From Heritagella caecorum (lineage in GTDB: Bacteria > Bacillota > Clostridia > Oscillospirales > Acutalibacteraceae): a DNA stretch of 12,578 nt. A program made the translations under genes and the position numbers. The DNA is taken from NCBI GenBank assembly GCA_904419035.1, contig CAJFQL010000049.1, forward strand, positions 1 to 12,578, written 5' to 3'. Of this stretch, positions 1-6,017 are shown piece after piece; the first letter of the stretch is position 1; each line of letters starts with the position of its first letter. The notes under the pieces are model-generated. The model did not search any database and was not told where the DNA came from. It saw only the letters and a list, made by a program, of their open reading frames with translations.

Positions 1-301
1 CTGCGTATTTCGGAATTACGCCAGCGTCGATATACCCGCACTCGTTAGCGCACCACGAAACGAAGCAAGCGCACCACTCGACACGGGAATTAAAACCGTT
101 GCTCCCCAGCGTGTTGTTGTGGATCAGATTGATTTCACGGCGCATATCCTGAAGCTCGCCGAGCATTTCTGTCAGCGTTTCTTCCATACCTCCGATATAG
201 CTTACCAGCGACTGCACCTCGTTTTTCTCTTTCATCAAGCCGTTTTTATCGAGTGTGTCTAACAGCTCCACGATCTGCGGGTGTTCCTTTAGTTGATCCA
301 T
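1..301 (-). CDS. DUF6674-like / CHAP amidase chimera (5' part, runs off window)
   Basis: The first 100 codons of a minus-strand gene are visible. Start ATG is at 301-299 with a good Shine-Dalgarno (GAGGTG) about 7 nt upstream. Residues 1 to ~65 are acidic and helical (MDQLKEHPQI... SYIGGMEETLTEM) and resemble the N-terminus of DUF6674 proteins carried by Clostridia integrative conjugative elements (recognised from memory). From about residue 69 it switches to GFNSRVEWCACFVSWCANE, the start of a CHAP/C40-type cysteine amidase module with its WCxCFVSWC catalytic-Cys signature. In the mobile elements I know, these are parts of two separate genes, the CHAP module being the C-terminus of a conjugation-associated cell-wall hydrolase. 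This is therefore probably an in-frame deletion fusion and an ICE remnant. The rest of the CHAP domain, including its His, lies outside the window, so activity cannot be judged. An assembly chimera is the main alternative. Confidence 0.7.
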   Translation of the reverse strand, partial: MDQLKEHPQIVELLDTLDKNGLMKEKNEVQSLVSYIGGMEETLTEMLGELQDMRREINLIHNNTLGSNGFNSRVEWCACFVSWCANECGYIDAGVIPKYA

Positions 302-315
302 TTCGCTCACCTCTC

Positions 316-672
316 TATGAAGTGGCAGTAAACGGAAAGACTGCAGTCTTGCGAGACACCGAAGGAAAGGAATACTGCTTTTTGAAAAATTCATCTTCGG
401 TTTTTGTGAATGGTGAAATGCACTCCTTAAAAAAAACATGTTTTCATCGTTATGGGCTTTTCTTTATTCCGATTGCGGAGGCAGCATCAGAACTTTTTGG
501 GTGCTTCACTTCGGAAAATGATGGCGTTGTTGTTATTTCGAGATGTCCAGTGGAACTCAGCAAAGGAGCTGCCCGGATTTTGGCGCACCAGTTAAATGCC
601 CCAGCTCAATATCCAGAGCCGGAAATACATTCGTATTTTGCCGGAAAGGATGAAGAAAAATATGAAAAGTAA
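316..672 (+). pseudogene. Truncated copper-amine-oxidase-N-like ('stalk') domain tail
   Basis: An open frame ends at TAA 670-672. From about position 316 it reads like a real protein: LYEVAVNGKTAVL..., then SSSVFVNGEMHSL, FIPIAEAASELFGC and NDGVVVISR. This is the pattern of a copper amine oxidase N-terminal-like (stalk) domain: short beta hairpins with VNG turns, a 'F(V/I)P(L/I)xxxAE' helix and a closing VVVIS strand. Everything before ~316 belongs to the oppositely oriented gene, so there is no native N-terminus, signal peptide, start codon or ribosome site. I read it as the surviving 3' end of a larger secreted protein cut off at the junction. It overlaps the start of the MATE gene by 11 nt. 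Stalk-domain assignment is by motif look only. Confidence 0.5.
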
Positions 673-2055
673 TTTAAAGGAATATTTAGGCGATAAAAAT
701 TTTTATTCTACCATCTTAAAAATTGCAATTCCCGTATCCGCCCAACAGCTTATTACAGTGGGAATCAATTTAATGGATACCATTATGCTCAGCAGCATGG
801 GGGATGCCCAGCTTTCTGCTTCCTCCCAGGCCAGTCGTTCATCAATCTTTTTCAAATCTTTTGTATGGGGATCGGCATGGGCGCATCGGTATTGACCGCA
901 CGTTTCTGGGGAATGCAGGATAAAAACAGCCTGCGAAAAGCAGTTACCATCATGATGCGTATTGTGTTGGCCTTTGCCTCTGTGTTTTTCATAGCCACCC
1001 TTCTTTTTCCGGAAATGATTATGCGGATCTATACCACCAATTCGGAGACAGCTGCCTATGGTGTTTCCTATTTACAGTGGATTCTGCCCACCTATTATTG
1101 CATGGGGCTTTCTTTGACCTGTACGATCATCCTGCGCAGTGTTGGGCAGGTAAAAATTCCGCTGATCAGATCGATAATCGCCTTTTTTATCAACGTATTT
1201 TTCAACTGGGTTTTTATCTTTGGAAATTTAGGAGCTCCCCGCATGGAGATAGCCGGCGCTGCCTTGGGCACGCTGATTGCAAGAGTTTTTGAGTTGCTGT
1301 TTATATGCGGATTTTTCTTTTGGAAAGATGCACGAATCGCCTATCGGATCCGCCACCTGCTTCTCCCCTGCCGGGATCTCGCCTCGGAATACCTGCGCAT
1401 TAGTATTCCGGTATTGATCAGCGATGGATTGTTGGCGTTCGGAAACAATTCTGTGGCCATGATTATGGGAAGAATCGGTGATACTTTTGTAGCGGCCAAT
1501 TCCGTAACCATGGTAGTGCAGCAGCTAAGCTCTGTGTTGACACAGGGAATTTCCAATGCCAGCGGTATTATTACCGGCCACACCATGGGGCGTGGAGAGT
1601 ATGATAAAGCGCAAAAACAGGGATATTCCTTTTTATTTTTAGGCGGTTTAGTCGGCTGTTTTGCTGCAATTGTAATTTTGCTTATAAGAGCTCCGATTAT
1701 AGACTATTATCAAGTTTCACAGCAGGCAAAGGAAATAAGCTGGTCGTTGATGGATTCAATCAGCTTTATCGTTATTTTCCAGGCAATGAACTCCATTTTA
1801 ACAAAAGGTGTGCTGCGTGCCGGAGGGGATACAAAATTCCTTATGGCAGGAGATATTCTGTTTTTATGGGTAGCTTCAATCCCGCTCGGAGCACTGGCAG
1901 GATTAGTTTGGCATTGGTCACCGTTTTGGATATACTGCATGCTGAAAATTGATCAGATACTTAAATGTATATGGTGTTTCTTTAGATTAAAGAGTAAGAA
2001 ATGGATGAAAAAAATATCTCCGGTATCGACGACCGAAGAGGTAAAGGAGGCTTAA
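662..2055 (+). pseudogene. MATE-family efflux transporter, frameshifted
   Basis: MATE (multidrug and toxin extrusion) proteins are 12-TM cation antiporters of about 450 residues. The N-terminal part starts at ATG 662, preceded by AAGGA about 10 nt upstream: MKSNLKEYLGDKNFYSTILKIAIPVSAQQL..., with the typical first helix and NLMDTIMLSSMGD loop. It runs in one frame to about 833. The rest continues in the next frame as FINLFQIFCMGIGMGASV and on to TAA 2053-2055. One missing base near 830-838 explains it: restoring an A to give 'gcc agt cag ttc' yields ASQFINLFQ, as in the family. Joined length is ~464 residues, full-length otherwise, with the helices and the internal repeat present. The gene is broken, or the frameshift is a sequencing error. 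The stop lies 2 nt before the esterase ATG, so the two genes were or are one transcript. Confidence 0.85.
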
Positions 2056-2057
2056 AA

Positions 2058-2834
2058 ATGGCATTTTACAAAATGGATTTTTATTCAAAAACACTTCAAA
2101 AAGATACAGATGTGTTAGTTTCTGCTCCTGATAAAACGAACAGGGAAAGCAACGTGGTCTACTTGCTCCATGGAGGCGGCGGTGGTGGAGGAACCGATAA
2201 CAAATCATGGCTGAATCAGAAAGATCGCCTGCAAAAATGGGCAGAAGAATATCAGACCTTTTTTATCATGCCCAGCGCACCGGACAGCTTTTTTGCTAAC
2301 ACGTGCAAAGGAATTCGTTATCAGGACTATATGCTTGATGAATTGATAGTTCAAATACCAGAACTTTTCAGAGTGTCAAAAGATCGTTTACGGACAGCAG
2401 TAGCAGGAATGTCAATGGGTGGAACATCAGCTTTTCGCCTTGGGATGGCCGCTCCGAAACGATTTGGTGCAATTGGCTGCCTGAGCTCCGGAAACCTGTG
2501 GATGAATTCTCTTTCAAATCAAGTACATGCCTATGCGGTAAAAAACATATTTGGTGTGGAACGTATTGAGGATATTGAAGGAACAAAATACGACTTTTTC
2601 GTGGATGCTTTGCGCAATATCCGAGAAAATTTACCACTGCCTCATATATTTCATGCCTGTGGTCAGCAGGATCACGCGCTCCCACATGCACATTCCACTG
2701 CTGAATGGTTCAAAAGTAATGCGCCTGAGTATGATTACAACTATTATGAACCTAACCTAGGAAAGCATGACGATGCTTTTTGGTGTAAGTGGATGCCTAA
2801 ATTTCTTTCTTTTTTCATAGGACTAACGAATTGA
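2058..2834 (+). CDS. Alpha/beta-hydrolase esterase (putative esterase / tributyrin-esterase-like)
   Basis: A 258-aa cytoplasmic serine hydrolase (no signal peptide) of the PF00756-type esterase family, which includes S-formylglutathione hydrolase and small-ester tributyrin esterases. Visible parts in order: oxyanion-hole loop YLLHGGGGGGGTD (residues 35-47, with an unusually long run of seven glycines), nucleophile elbow GMSMGG with Ser119, probable acid Asp205 in ACGQQD, and His237 in GKHDDAFW. The ATG at 2058 is set by AAAGGAGG at 2043-2050, inside the last codons of the MATE gene. An upstream in-frame ATG at 2001 would add 19 residues read from the MATE coding region and lacks a ribosome site. 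The gene is cotranscribed with the broken MATE gene and followed by a strong terminator at 2972. It is AT-richer than genes further right. The substrate cannot be told from sequence. Confidence 0.85.
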   Translation: MAFYKMDFYSKTLQKDTDVLVSAPDKTNRESNVVYLLHGGGGGGGTDNKSWLNQKDRLQKWAEEYQTFFIMPSAPDSFFANTCKGIRYQDYMLDELIVQIPELFRVSKDRLRTAVAGMSMGGTSAFRLGMAAPKRFGAIGCLSSGNLWMNSLSNQVHAYAVKNIFGVERIEDIEGTKYDFFVDALRNIRENLPLPHIFHACGQQDHALPHAHSTAEWFKSNAPEYDYNYYEPNLGKHDDAFWCKWMPKFLSFFIGLTN

Positions 2835-2971
2835 TGGGAATAGCTTGTTCTTTTCATACTGTTTATAAGCCTTATTTAAGGTGTTTAATTTTCAATTCTA
2901 GAAAAAGCTTCTTTATAGCAAGATGTTCATATTTGAATCGGCATCTAAAGTGTCCACCCCTTCCAAACTTG

Positions 2972-3012
2972 TTACCGTTGTTGATTTAAAATCAGCAACG
3001 GTAATTTTTTGT
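2972..3012 (+). terminator. Intrinsic terminator after the esterase
   Basis: Stem TTACCGTTG (2972-2980) pairs perfectly with CAACGGTAA (2996-3004). An inner TGAT/ATCA extension closes it across a T/G wobble. The stem runs straight into a T-run (TTTTTTG from 3005). This is a strong plus-strand rho-independent terminator about 140 nt after the esterase stop. Confidence 0.85.
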
Positions 3013-3110
3013 TTATCGCCATTTCGGGGCGTTTTTAGCGTAAAACCGGGTAAATTTATGCTTTTGGGATAATTCTTCGGCTAACATGGAAAGGAACGAT
3101 CTTTCCAAAT

Positions 3111-3160
3111 AAAAAGCCCACCACACAAAAGGCAATGGCCAAATGTGTGGTAGGCTTTTT
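3111..3160 (-). terminator. Bidirectional intrinsic terminator after the lipoprotein
   Basis: The outer stem AAAAAGCC (3111-3118) pairs with GGCTTTTT (3153-3160) and the inner stem CCACACA (3121-3127) pairs with TGTGTGG (3144-3150), with one C/A mismatch between them. It begins directly beyond the lipoprotein stop (3162-3164) and has U-runs in both directions, so it serves the minus-strand operon and backs up the plus-strand terminator. Confidence 0.85.
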
Positions 3161-3161
3161 A

Positions 3162-4646
3162 TCATTTCATTTTCGCTATTTTGTCTTTGAAATCCTGCAG
3201 TTCATCGGCGGCCCCATCGGTATCTCCCCTATACAGTTCGCTGCATATATCGGAGTAGAAGCTATATAGGTCGCCTCGCGTATCCGACCAACTGCTGTAC
3301 ACTTCTCCACGGGCATCGGACCACCAGTTATAGGCATCCCTACGGGCTTCAGACCATTCGCTATACGGGACGCTATCTTTGGCGTCCTGAATGATTCCTT
3401 CGTAATAGTAGTCCTTCATTTCCCCGAGGAGATCTTCGTAGATTTCGTCCTTTACAATTTTACAAGCATCTTCATAGAGGCAGTCCTTAAAGTCCTCAAA
3501 ATCATTGTACATATCCTTGGGGGAAGAATCGGACTGGATAATCATCCCGGCATAGGCTGCGCCATAATCGCAAATCATCACAAGAATCTGCGAAGCGGCC
3601 TCCTCTATGTGGGTGTGGAATGCTTCAATGGAATCAACGTTCTCCTTATATTCATCAAAAGTGTCTATATCGGCGGCCATGGTTTCCCATTCATTCCACA
3701 AGGCTTGTGTGCACTCGGTAACGTGCGTTTCTATGACAGTTTCCATCTCCTCGGTGCTGCTGGCTGTCCGCAAAGCGGTATCGAAGGTTGCCTCGGTATT
3801 CGCACGGCCCGTTTCCTGGCCCTTGGCCTTTGCAATTTTTTCGAGGAACCGCCCATACACCTTTTCGGCCCTTTCATAGTCACCACTATATAATTCGCTG
3901 GACATGTCGCAGTAGAAAGAGTAAATATCGGAGGCCGCGTCATAATACAGGTCATAAACCTCAGAAGATGTATCGTACCACTGATCGTATTCATCGGAGC
4001 AGACATCATACCAATCGCTGTAGTCAACATCATCCTGGGCATCATCCAGAATGCCATTGTAAAAGTAATCGTTCATGTCATCGAGAAGGCCGTCGTAAAT
4101 CTCGTCATTGATTTCGTCGCAGGCATCCTCATACAGGCAGTCGTGGATCCCCTCGATCGCATCATACTTATCGTCGTCAGACATATCGGAATCCAAAACC
4201 ATCCTCGCATAAGCCGCGCTATACTCATAGAGTAGGATACACATTTGATCCGTTTCCGTTATCACGGTCTGATAAAAAGCGGAAACCTGCTCGGTATTCT
4301 CCACATATTTTTGGTATGTATCGATCGCAGCCGACAGATCTTCCCACTGGGTGTTCAGAGACGCTATGGTGGATGCCAGATGTTCCTCGATGCGGGTTTC
4401 CAGCTCTTCCAGGGTGGTAATCCCCGTCAGATCGATAGTGTATGCATCATCGGCCGGTTTTTCGGACCCGGACGAAGTGGCTGTATCCGAGGAAGGTTCC
4501 GCCGTTCCCGCAGACGGATCTGTTGTGGAAGCATCCGTGCTGGATACAGCCGATGGAATTTCTGTGTTTGGGGGTGTTTCCGGGCCGCAAGCCGCCAGGG
4601 GCAGCAGCATGACCATGGCCAGAAACCCTGCGAATCGTTTTTTCAT
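3162..4646 (-). CDS. Large acidic lipoprotein with two tandem 199-aa repeats containing hendecads
   Basis: A 494-aa exported lipoprotein that I do not recognise as a named family. Seen in order: basic N-terminus and hydrophobic core (1-19), lipobox LAAC with Cys20, a Ser/Thr/Pro-rich flexible linker (21-66), then repeat A (77-275) and repeat B (296-494). The repeats align with a constant offset of 219 residues and no gaps; my hand count gives 86 of 199 identities. Each contains a conserved DCLYEDAC block (169-176, 388-395), a DYxYxGIxxDA block, and then four exact 11-residue units beginning with Tyr (209-252, 428-471). It is highly acidic and Tyr/Trp-rich, mostly helical by appearance. Start: ATG 4646 lies 8 nt after GGGAGG. 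A TTG at 4652 is too close to that site. It is translationally coupled to the MerR gene, whose stop is 2 nt upstream. The role is unknown: perhaps a cell-surface binding, sensing or envelope-stress protein controlled by the regulator (inference). Confidence 0.85.
   Translation of the reverse strand: MKKRFAGFLAMVMLLPLAACGPETPPNTEIPSAVSSTDASTTDPSAGTAEPSSDTATSSGSEKPADDAYTIDLTGITTLEELETRIEEHLASTIASLNTQWEDLSAAIDTYQKYVENTEQVSAFYQTVITETDQMCILLYEYSAAYARMVLDSDMSDDDKYDAIEGIHDCLYEDACDEINDEIYDGLLDDMNDYFYNGILDDAQDDVDYSDWYDVCSDEYDQWYDTSSEVYDLYYDAASDIYSFYCDMSSELYSGDYERAEKVYGRFLEKIAKAKGQETGRANTEATFDTALRTASSTEEMETVIETHVTECTQALWNEWETMAADIDTFDEYKENVDSIEAFHTHIEEAASQILVMICDYGAAYAGMIIQSDSSPKDMYNDFEDFKDCLYEDACKIVKDEIYEDLLGEMKDYYYEGIIQDAKDSVPYSEWSEARRDAYNWWSDARGEVYSSWSDTRGDLYSFYSDICSELYRGDTDGAADELQDFKDKIAKMK
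3165..3761 (-). repeat. Protein repeat B of the lipoprotein
   Basis: Encodes residues 296-494, the C-terminal copy. It differs from copy A in its hendecad block, which is Arg/Trp-richer (EARRDA, DARGEV, DTRGDL) where copy A has neutral and acidic residues at the same places. The two halves could pair or bind different partners. Confidence 0.85.
3234..3365 (-). repeat. Four 11-residue units in repeat B
   Basis: Residues 428-471 read as YSEWSEARRDA, YNWWSDARGEV, YSSWSDTRGDL, YSFYSDICSEL, followed by YRGD. This is the same period and anchor positions as in copy A, with Arg at position 8 in the first three units. Confidence 0.85.
3822..4418 (-). repeat. Protein repeat A of the lipoprotein
   Basis: Encodes residues 77-275. 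It aligns residue for residue with repeat B (296-494), beginning TTLEELETRIEEHL against SSTEEMETVIETHV and ending EKIAKAK against DKIAKMK, with no insertion or deletion. Divergence (about 43% identity by hand count) indicates an old gene-internal duplication with both halves kept under length constraint. Confidence 0.85.
3891..4022 (-). repeat. Four 11-residue units in repeat A
   Basis: Residues 209-252 read as YSDWYDVCSDE, YDQWYDTSSEV, YDLYYDAASDI, YSFYCDMSSEL, followed by YSGD. Period is exactly 11 with Tyr at position 1, Trp/Tyr at 4, Asp at 6 and Asp/Glu at 10. An 11-residue period suits a right-handed hendecad helix. That structural reading is inference. Confidence 0.85.
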
Positions 4647-4648
4647 TT

Positions 4649-5581
4649 TCAAATCCTCCCTTTTTTCTCTGAATCCCCGCCGGCTGAGCCGGGAGGGGTA
4701 TGGTTATATAAGTCTGGGTGGTCAATCATATATCGAATGACCGCCCTGCCATGTGCCGGTGTAAGCTGATCTGTGATAACTTGGGCGATAGAGCCTTCCC
4801 CCAACACACTCATGAACAACCCCAATAGGAACGGAGCGCTATTCGAGCCAAGGTATTTGTGACTCAGATCAAATATTTTTTGCATCACCATGCCTCCGGA
4901 TTCGGATGCCAGCATGGCTTCGTCCATTTTGGAGAACTCCGCGATGAGAGCCGAAAACTCTCTTGCAAAAATCTCTGCATGGGCATCCGGCATCCTATGA
5001 GGGGCGCTATCCTCTGTGGATGCATTACGGATAGCCAGAAGAGTCCGTCCCAACTCATCCAATGATAGGCCACGCAAAGACCCACTGACACCATTTTTTG
5101 TTCCCGCGAGAACAAGATACTCCAGGGCCGCAATATTCCGCTCGATATGAATTTTCTTCTCCCGCTCCATGGTGATCAGTGTATGCAGAACCCTATGGCT
5201 GTCATAATTGGGGGCCAGCATGATATCCTTGATTTCGTCGCGCTTCAATCCAAGTTGGTAGTACAGAGCGATCTGCTGCAGCTTCTCAACGGCTGCATCA
5301 TCGTATAATTTGTATCCGTCATGGTCCTCCACGGAGTAATTGGCATAAGCGACGGCCCTCACAACATTTTCATGATGGAAGTAATATAGATGCTTCCGTG
5401 TGAGCCCGGTCAGGGCACACACCTCTTTGACCGTCTTATACTTGTCCATAGTTGGCATCCCTCGCCTAAAGTATAGGGCGTTCCCGAAGAACGCTTCAAG
5501 GCGCGTTTTTCCATATTTTGACAAAATAACCTGACCCACTTTGGCTGCCTCCAGCAGCCTTTGAAATTTTTGCAAATCCAT
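4649..5581 (-). CDS. MerR-family transcriptional regulator with N-terminal extension
   Basis: A 310-aa predicted DNA-binding protein. The MerR winged helix occupies about residues 45-120: YKTVKEVCALTGLTRKHLYYF is the HTH, then a wing with GYKLYDD, then LQQIALYYQLGLKRDEIKDIM, the second helical pair that leads to the dimer helix. A long, mostly helical C-terminal region (~120-300) follows, presumably an effector or oligomer domain of a type I do not recognise; it has no obvious metal-binding Cys cluster. Residues 1-44 precede the usual start. The ATG at 5581 has a near-perfect AGGAGG (5593-5588, spacer 6), whereas the internal ATG at 5449 has only GAGGG about 10 nt away, so I chose 5581. The stop TGA (4651-4649) sits 2 nt before the lipoprotein ATG. 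MerR proteins usually control their own operon, so the lipoprotein is the likely target. Confidence 0.85.
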   Translation of the reverse strand: MDLQKFQRLLEAAKVGQVILSKYGKTRLEAFFGNALYFRRGMPTMDKYKTVKEVCALTGLTRKHLYYFHHENVVRAVAYANYSVEDHDGYKLYDDAAVEKLQQIALYYQLGLKRDEIKDIMLAPNYDSHRVLHTLITMEREKKIHIERNIAALEYLVLAGTKNGVSGSLRGLSLDELGRTLLAIRNASTEDSAPHRMPDAHAEIFAREFSALIAEFSKMDEAMLASESGGMVMQKIFDLSHKYLGSNSAPFLLGLFMSVLGEGSIAQVITDQLTPAHGRAVIRYMIDHPDLYNHTPPGSAGGDSEKKGRI

Positions 5582-5642
5582 CGTTTACCTCCTGCCATGT
5601 AGTAGCTATGAAGCTCTACAACAGGAGCTGTTTTTTTCGCGA

Positions 5643-5689
5643 AGATAAAAATCCCCCTATAGGTGAGGTCACTTACCTATAGGGGGATT
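5643..5689 (-). terminator. Strong terminator hairpin upstream of the MerR gene
   Basis: Arms AATCCCCCTATAGGT (5650-5664) and ACCTATAGGGGGATT (5675-5689) are perfect 15-bp complements around a 10-nt loop. On the minus strand the second arm runs into TTTTTATC, the form of an intrinsic terminator. On the plus strand no T-run follows. It lies about 60 nt before the MerR ATG and points towards it, so it either attenuates the operon or ends a small upstream RNA. Confidence 0.75.
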
Positions 5690-5800
5690 GGACATTCTTC
5701 GTATGTGAAACCTTCTGCTAGGCTATGTCCGGGCCAATATATGATGCCCGTAACAATGGACTATTCTGCCATTAAAAGGACGGGAAACCTTTTAAGTTTT
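5690..5800 (-). other. Possible structured leader RNA or small RNA
   Basis: Between the M42 region and the terminator, adjacent inverted repeats can fold: GGACAT/ATGTCC (5690-5695 with 5725-5730), directly abutting GGGC/GCCC (5731-5734 with 5746-5749), then TTAAAAGG/CCTTTTAA (5772-5779 with 5788-5795). No riboswitch class or T-box motif I know is present. Stacked hairpins before a terminator facing a regulator gene suggest a leader or sRNA, but no clear minus-strand promoter is visible. The last repeat is followed by GTTTTTCC on the plus strand and could itself be a weak plus terminator. Confidence 0.3.
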
Positions 5801-5948
5801 TCCGTTTCTTTCCTTTTTCGAACTATATGAAATAACAGATTGGCCCGGGGGTATCCGCCGTATGGCAGCTCTTCGTACCGGCCTTTTTATGCCGGACACA
5901 CACCGGCGCCTACCGTCCGGCAAGGTAAAGCCTTTCAAAAGCCCCCCC
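5801..5948. other. Intergenic stretch before the M42 promoter
   Basis: No gene seen here. A small hairpin CCGGC/GCCGG (5878-5882 with 5891-5895) and a longer-range GGCAAGG/CCTTGCC pair (5919-5925 with 5947-5953) occur in a GC-rich stretch. The second arm overlaps the -35 box of the M42 promoter. An open frame from 5862 into the M42 gene is not considered coding. Confidence 0.5.
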
Positions 5949-5977
5949 TTGCCAACGGCGAAATTTTTTTGTAAGAT
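5949..5977 (+). promoter_or_regulatory. Sigma-A-type promoter of the M42 peptidase gene
   Basis: TTGCCA (5949-5954), a 17-nt spacer and TAAGAT (5972-5977). Expected transcription start is about 5984, giving a ~34-nt leader before ATG 6018. This supports the downstream start codon over in-frame ATGs at 5862 and 5977. Confidence 0.6.
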
Positions 5978-6017
5978 GGAATCGGACTGTTTATCAGAAA
6001 GAAAGGATGATCGGAAT

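Larger units (their letters stand above)
2835..3161. other. Intergenic region between convergent genes
   Basis: 327 nt separate the esterase stop from the minus-strand lipoprotein stop. It holds a plus-strand terminator at 2972-3012, a 7-bp stem TGGAAAG/CTTTCCA at 3087-3107 and a bidirectional terminator at 3111-3160. No credible coding sequence is seen on either strand. A short minus-strand open stretch at about 2880-2970 has no start or ribosome site. Confidence 0.7.

Noticed and set aside
2880..2970. Minus-strand open stretch reading like a possible protein tail (FGRGGHFRCRFKYEHL)
   Set aside because: No start codon or ribosome site and no family I recognise; it is bounded by a terminator hairpin. 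At most a decayed remnant.
3891..4022. Hendecad block as a DNA-level tandem repeat or CRISPR-like array
   Set aside because: The period is at the protein level (11 residues = 33 nt) and the DNA units are diverged, so it is not a DNA repeat array.
4647..4652. TTG start two codons upstream of the lipoprotein ATG
   Set aside because: Only about 2 nt from GGGAGG, too close for initiation; ATG 4646 has 8-nt spacing.
4245..4769. 174-codon plus-strand open frame over the lipoprotein start
   Set aside because: Antisense to a well-supported gene, with a Cys/Arg/Gly-rich composition typical of shadow translation.
5612..5637. Plus-strand terminator-like hairpin AGCTC/GAGCT followed by seven T
   Set aside because: The stem is only 5 bp with an 8-nt loop and no plus-strand gene precedes it. 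Probably coincidental within the MerR upstream region.
5690..5760. Riboswitch or T-box of known class
   Set aside because: None of the core motifs I looked for (TPP, FMN, cobalamin, SAM, guanidine, fluoride, T-box) is present, so only an unnamed structured region is claimed.
5862..6017. 52-codon N-terminal extension of the M42 protein
   Set aside because: It would begin upstream of the promoter at 5949, lacks a ribosome site, and the translated stretch is basic and proline-rich with no resemblance to M42 N-termini.
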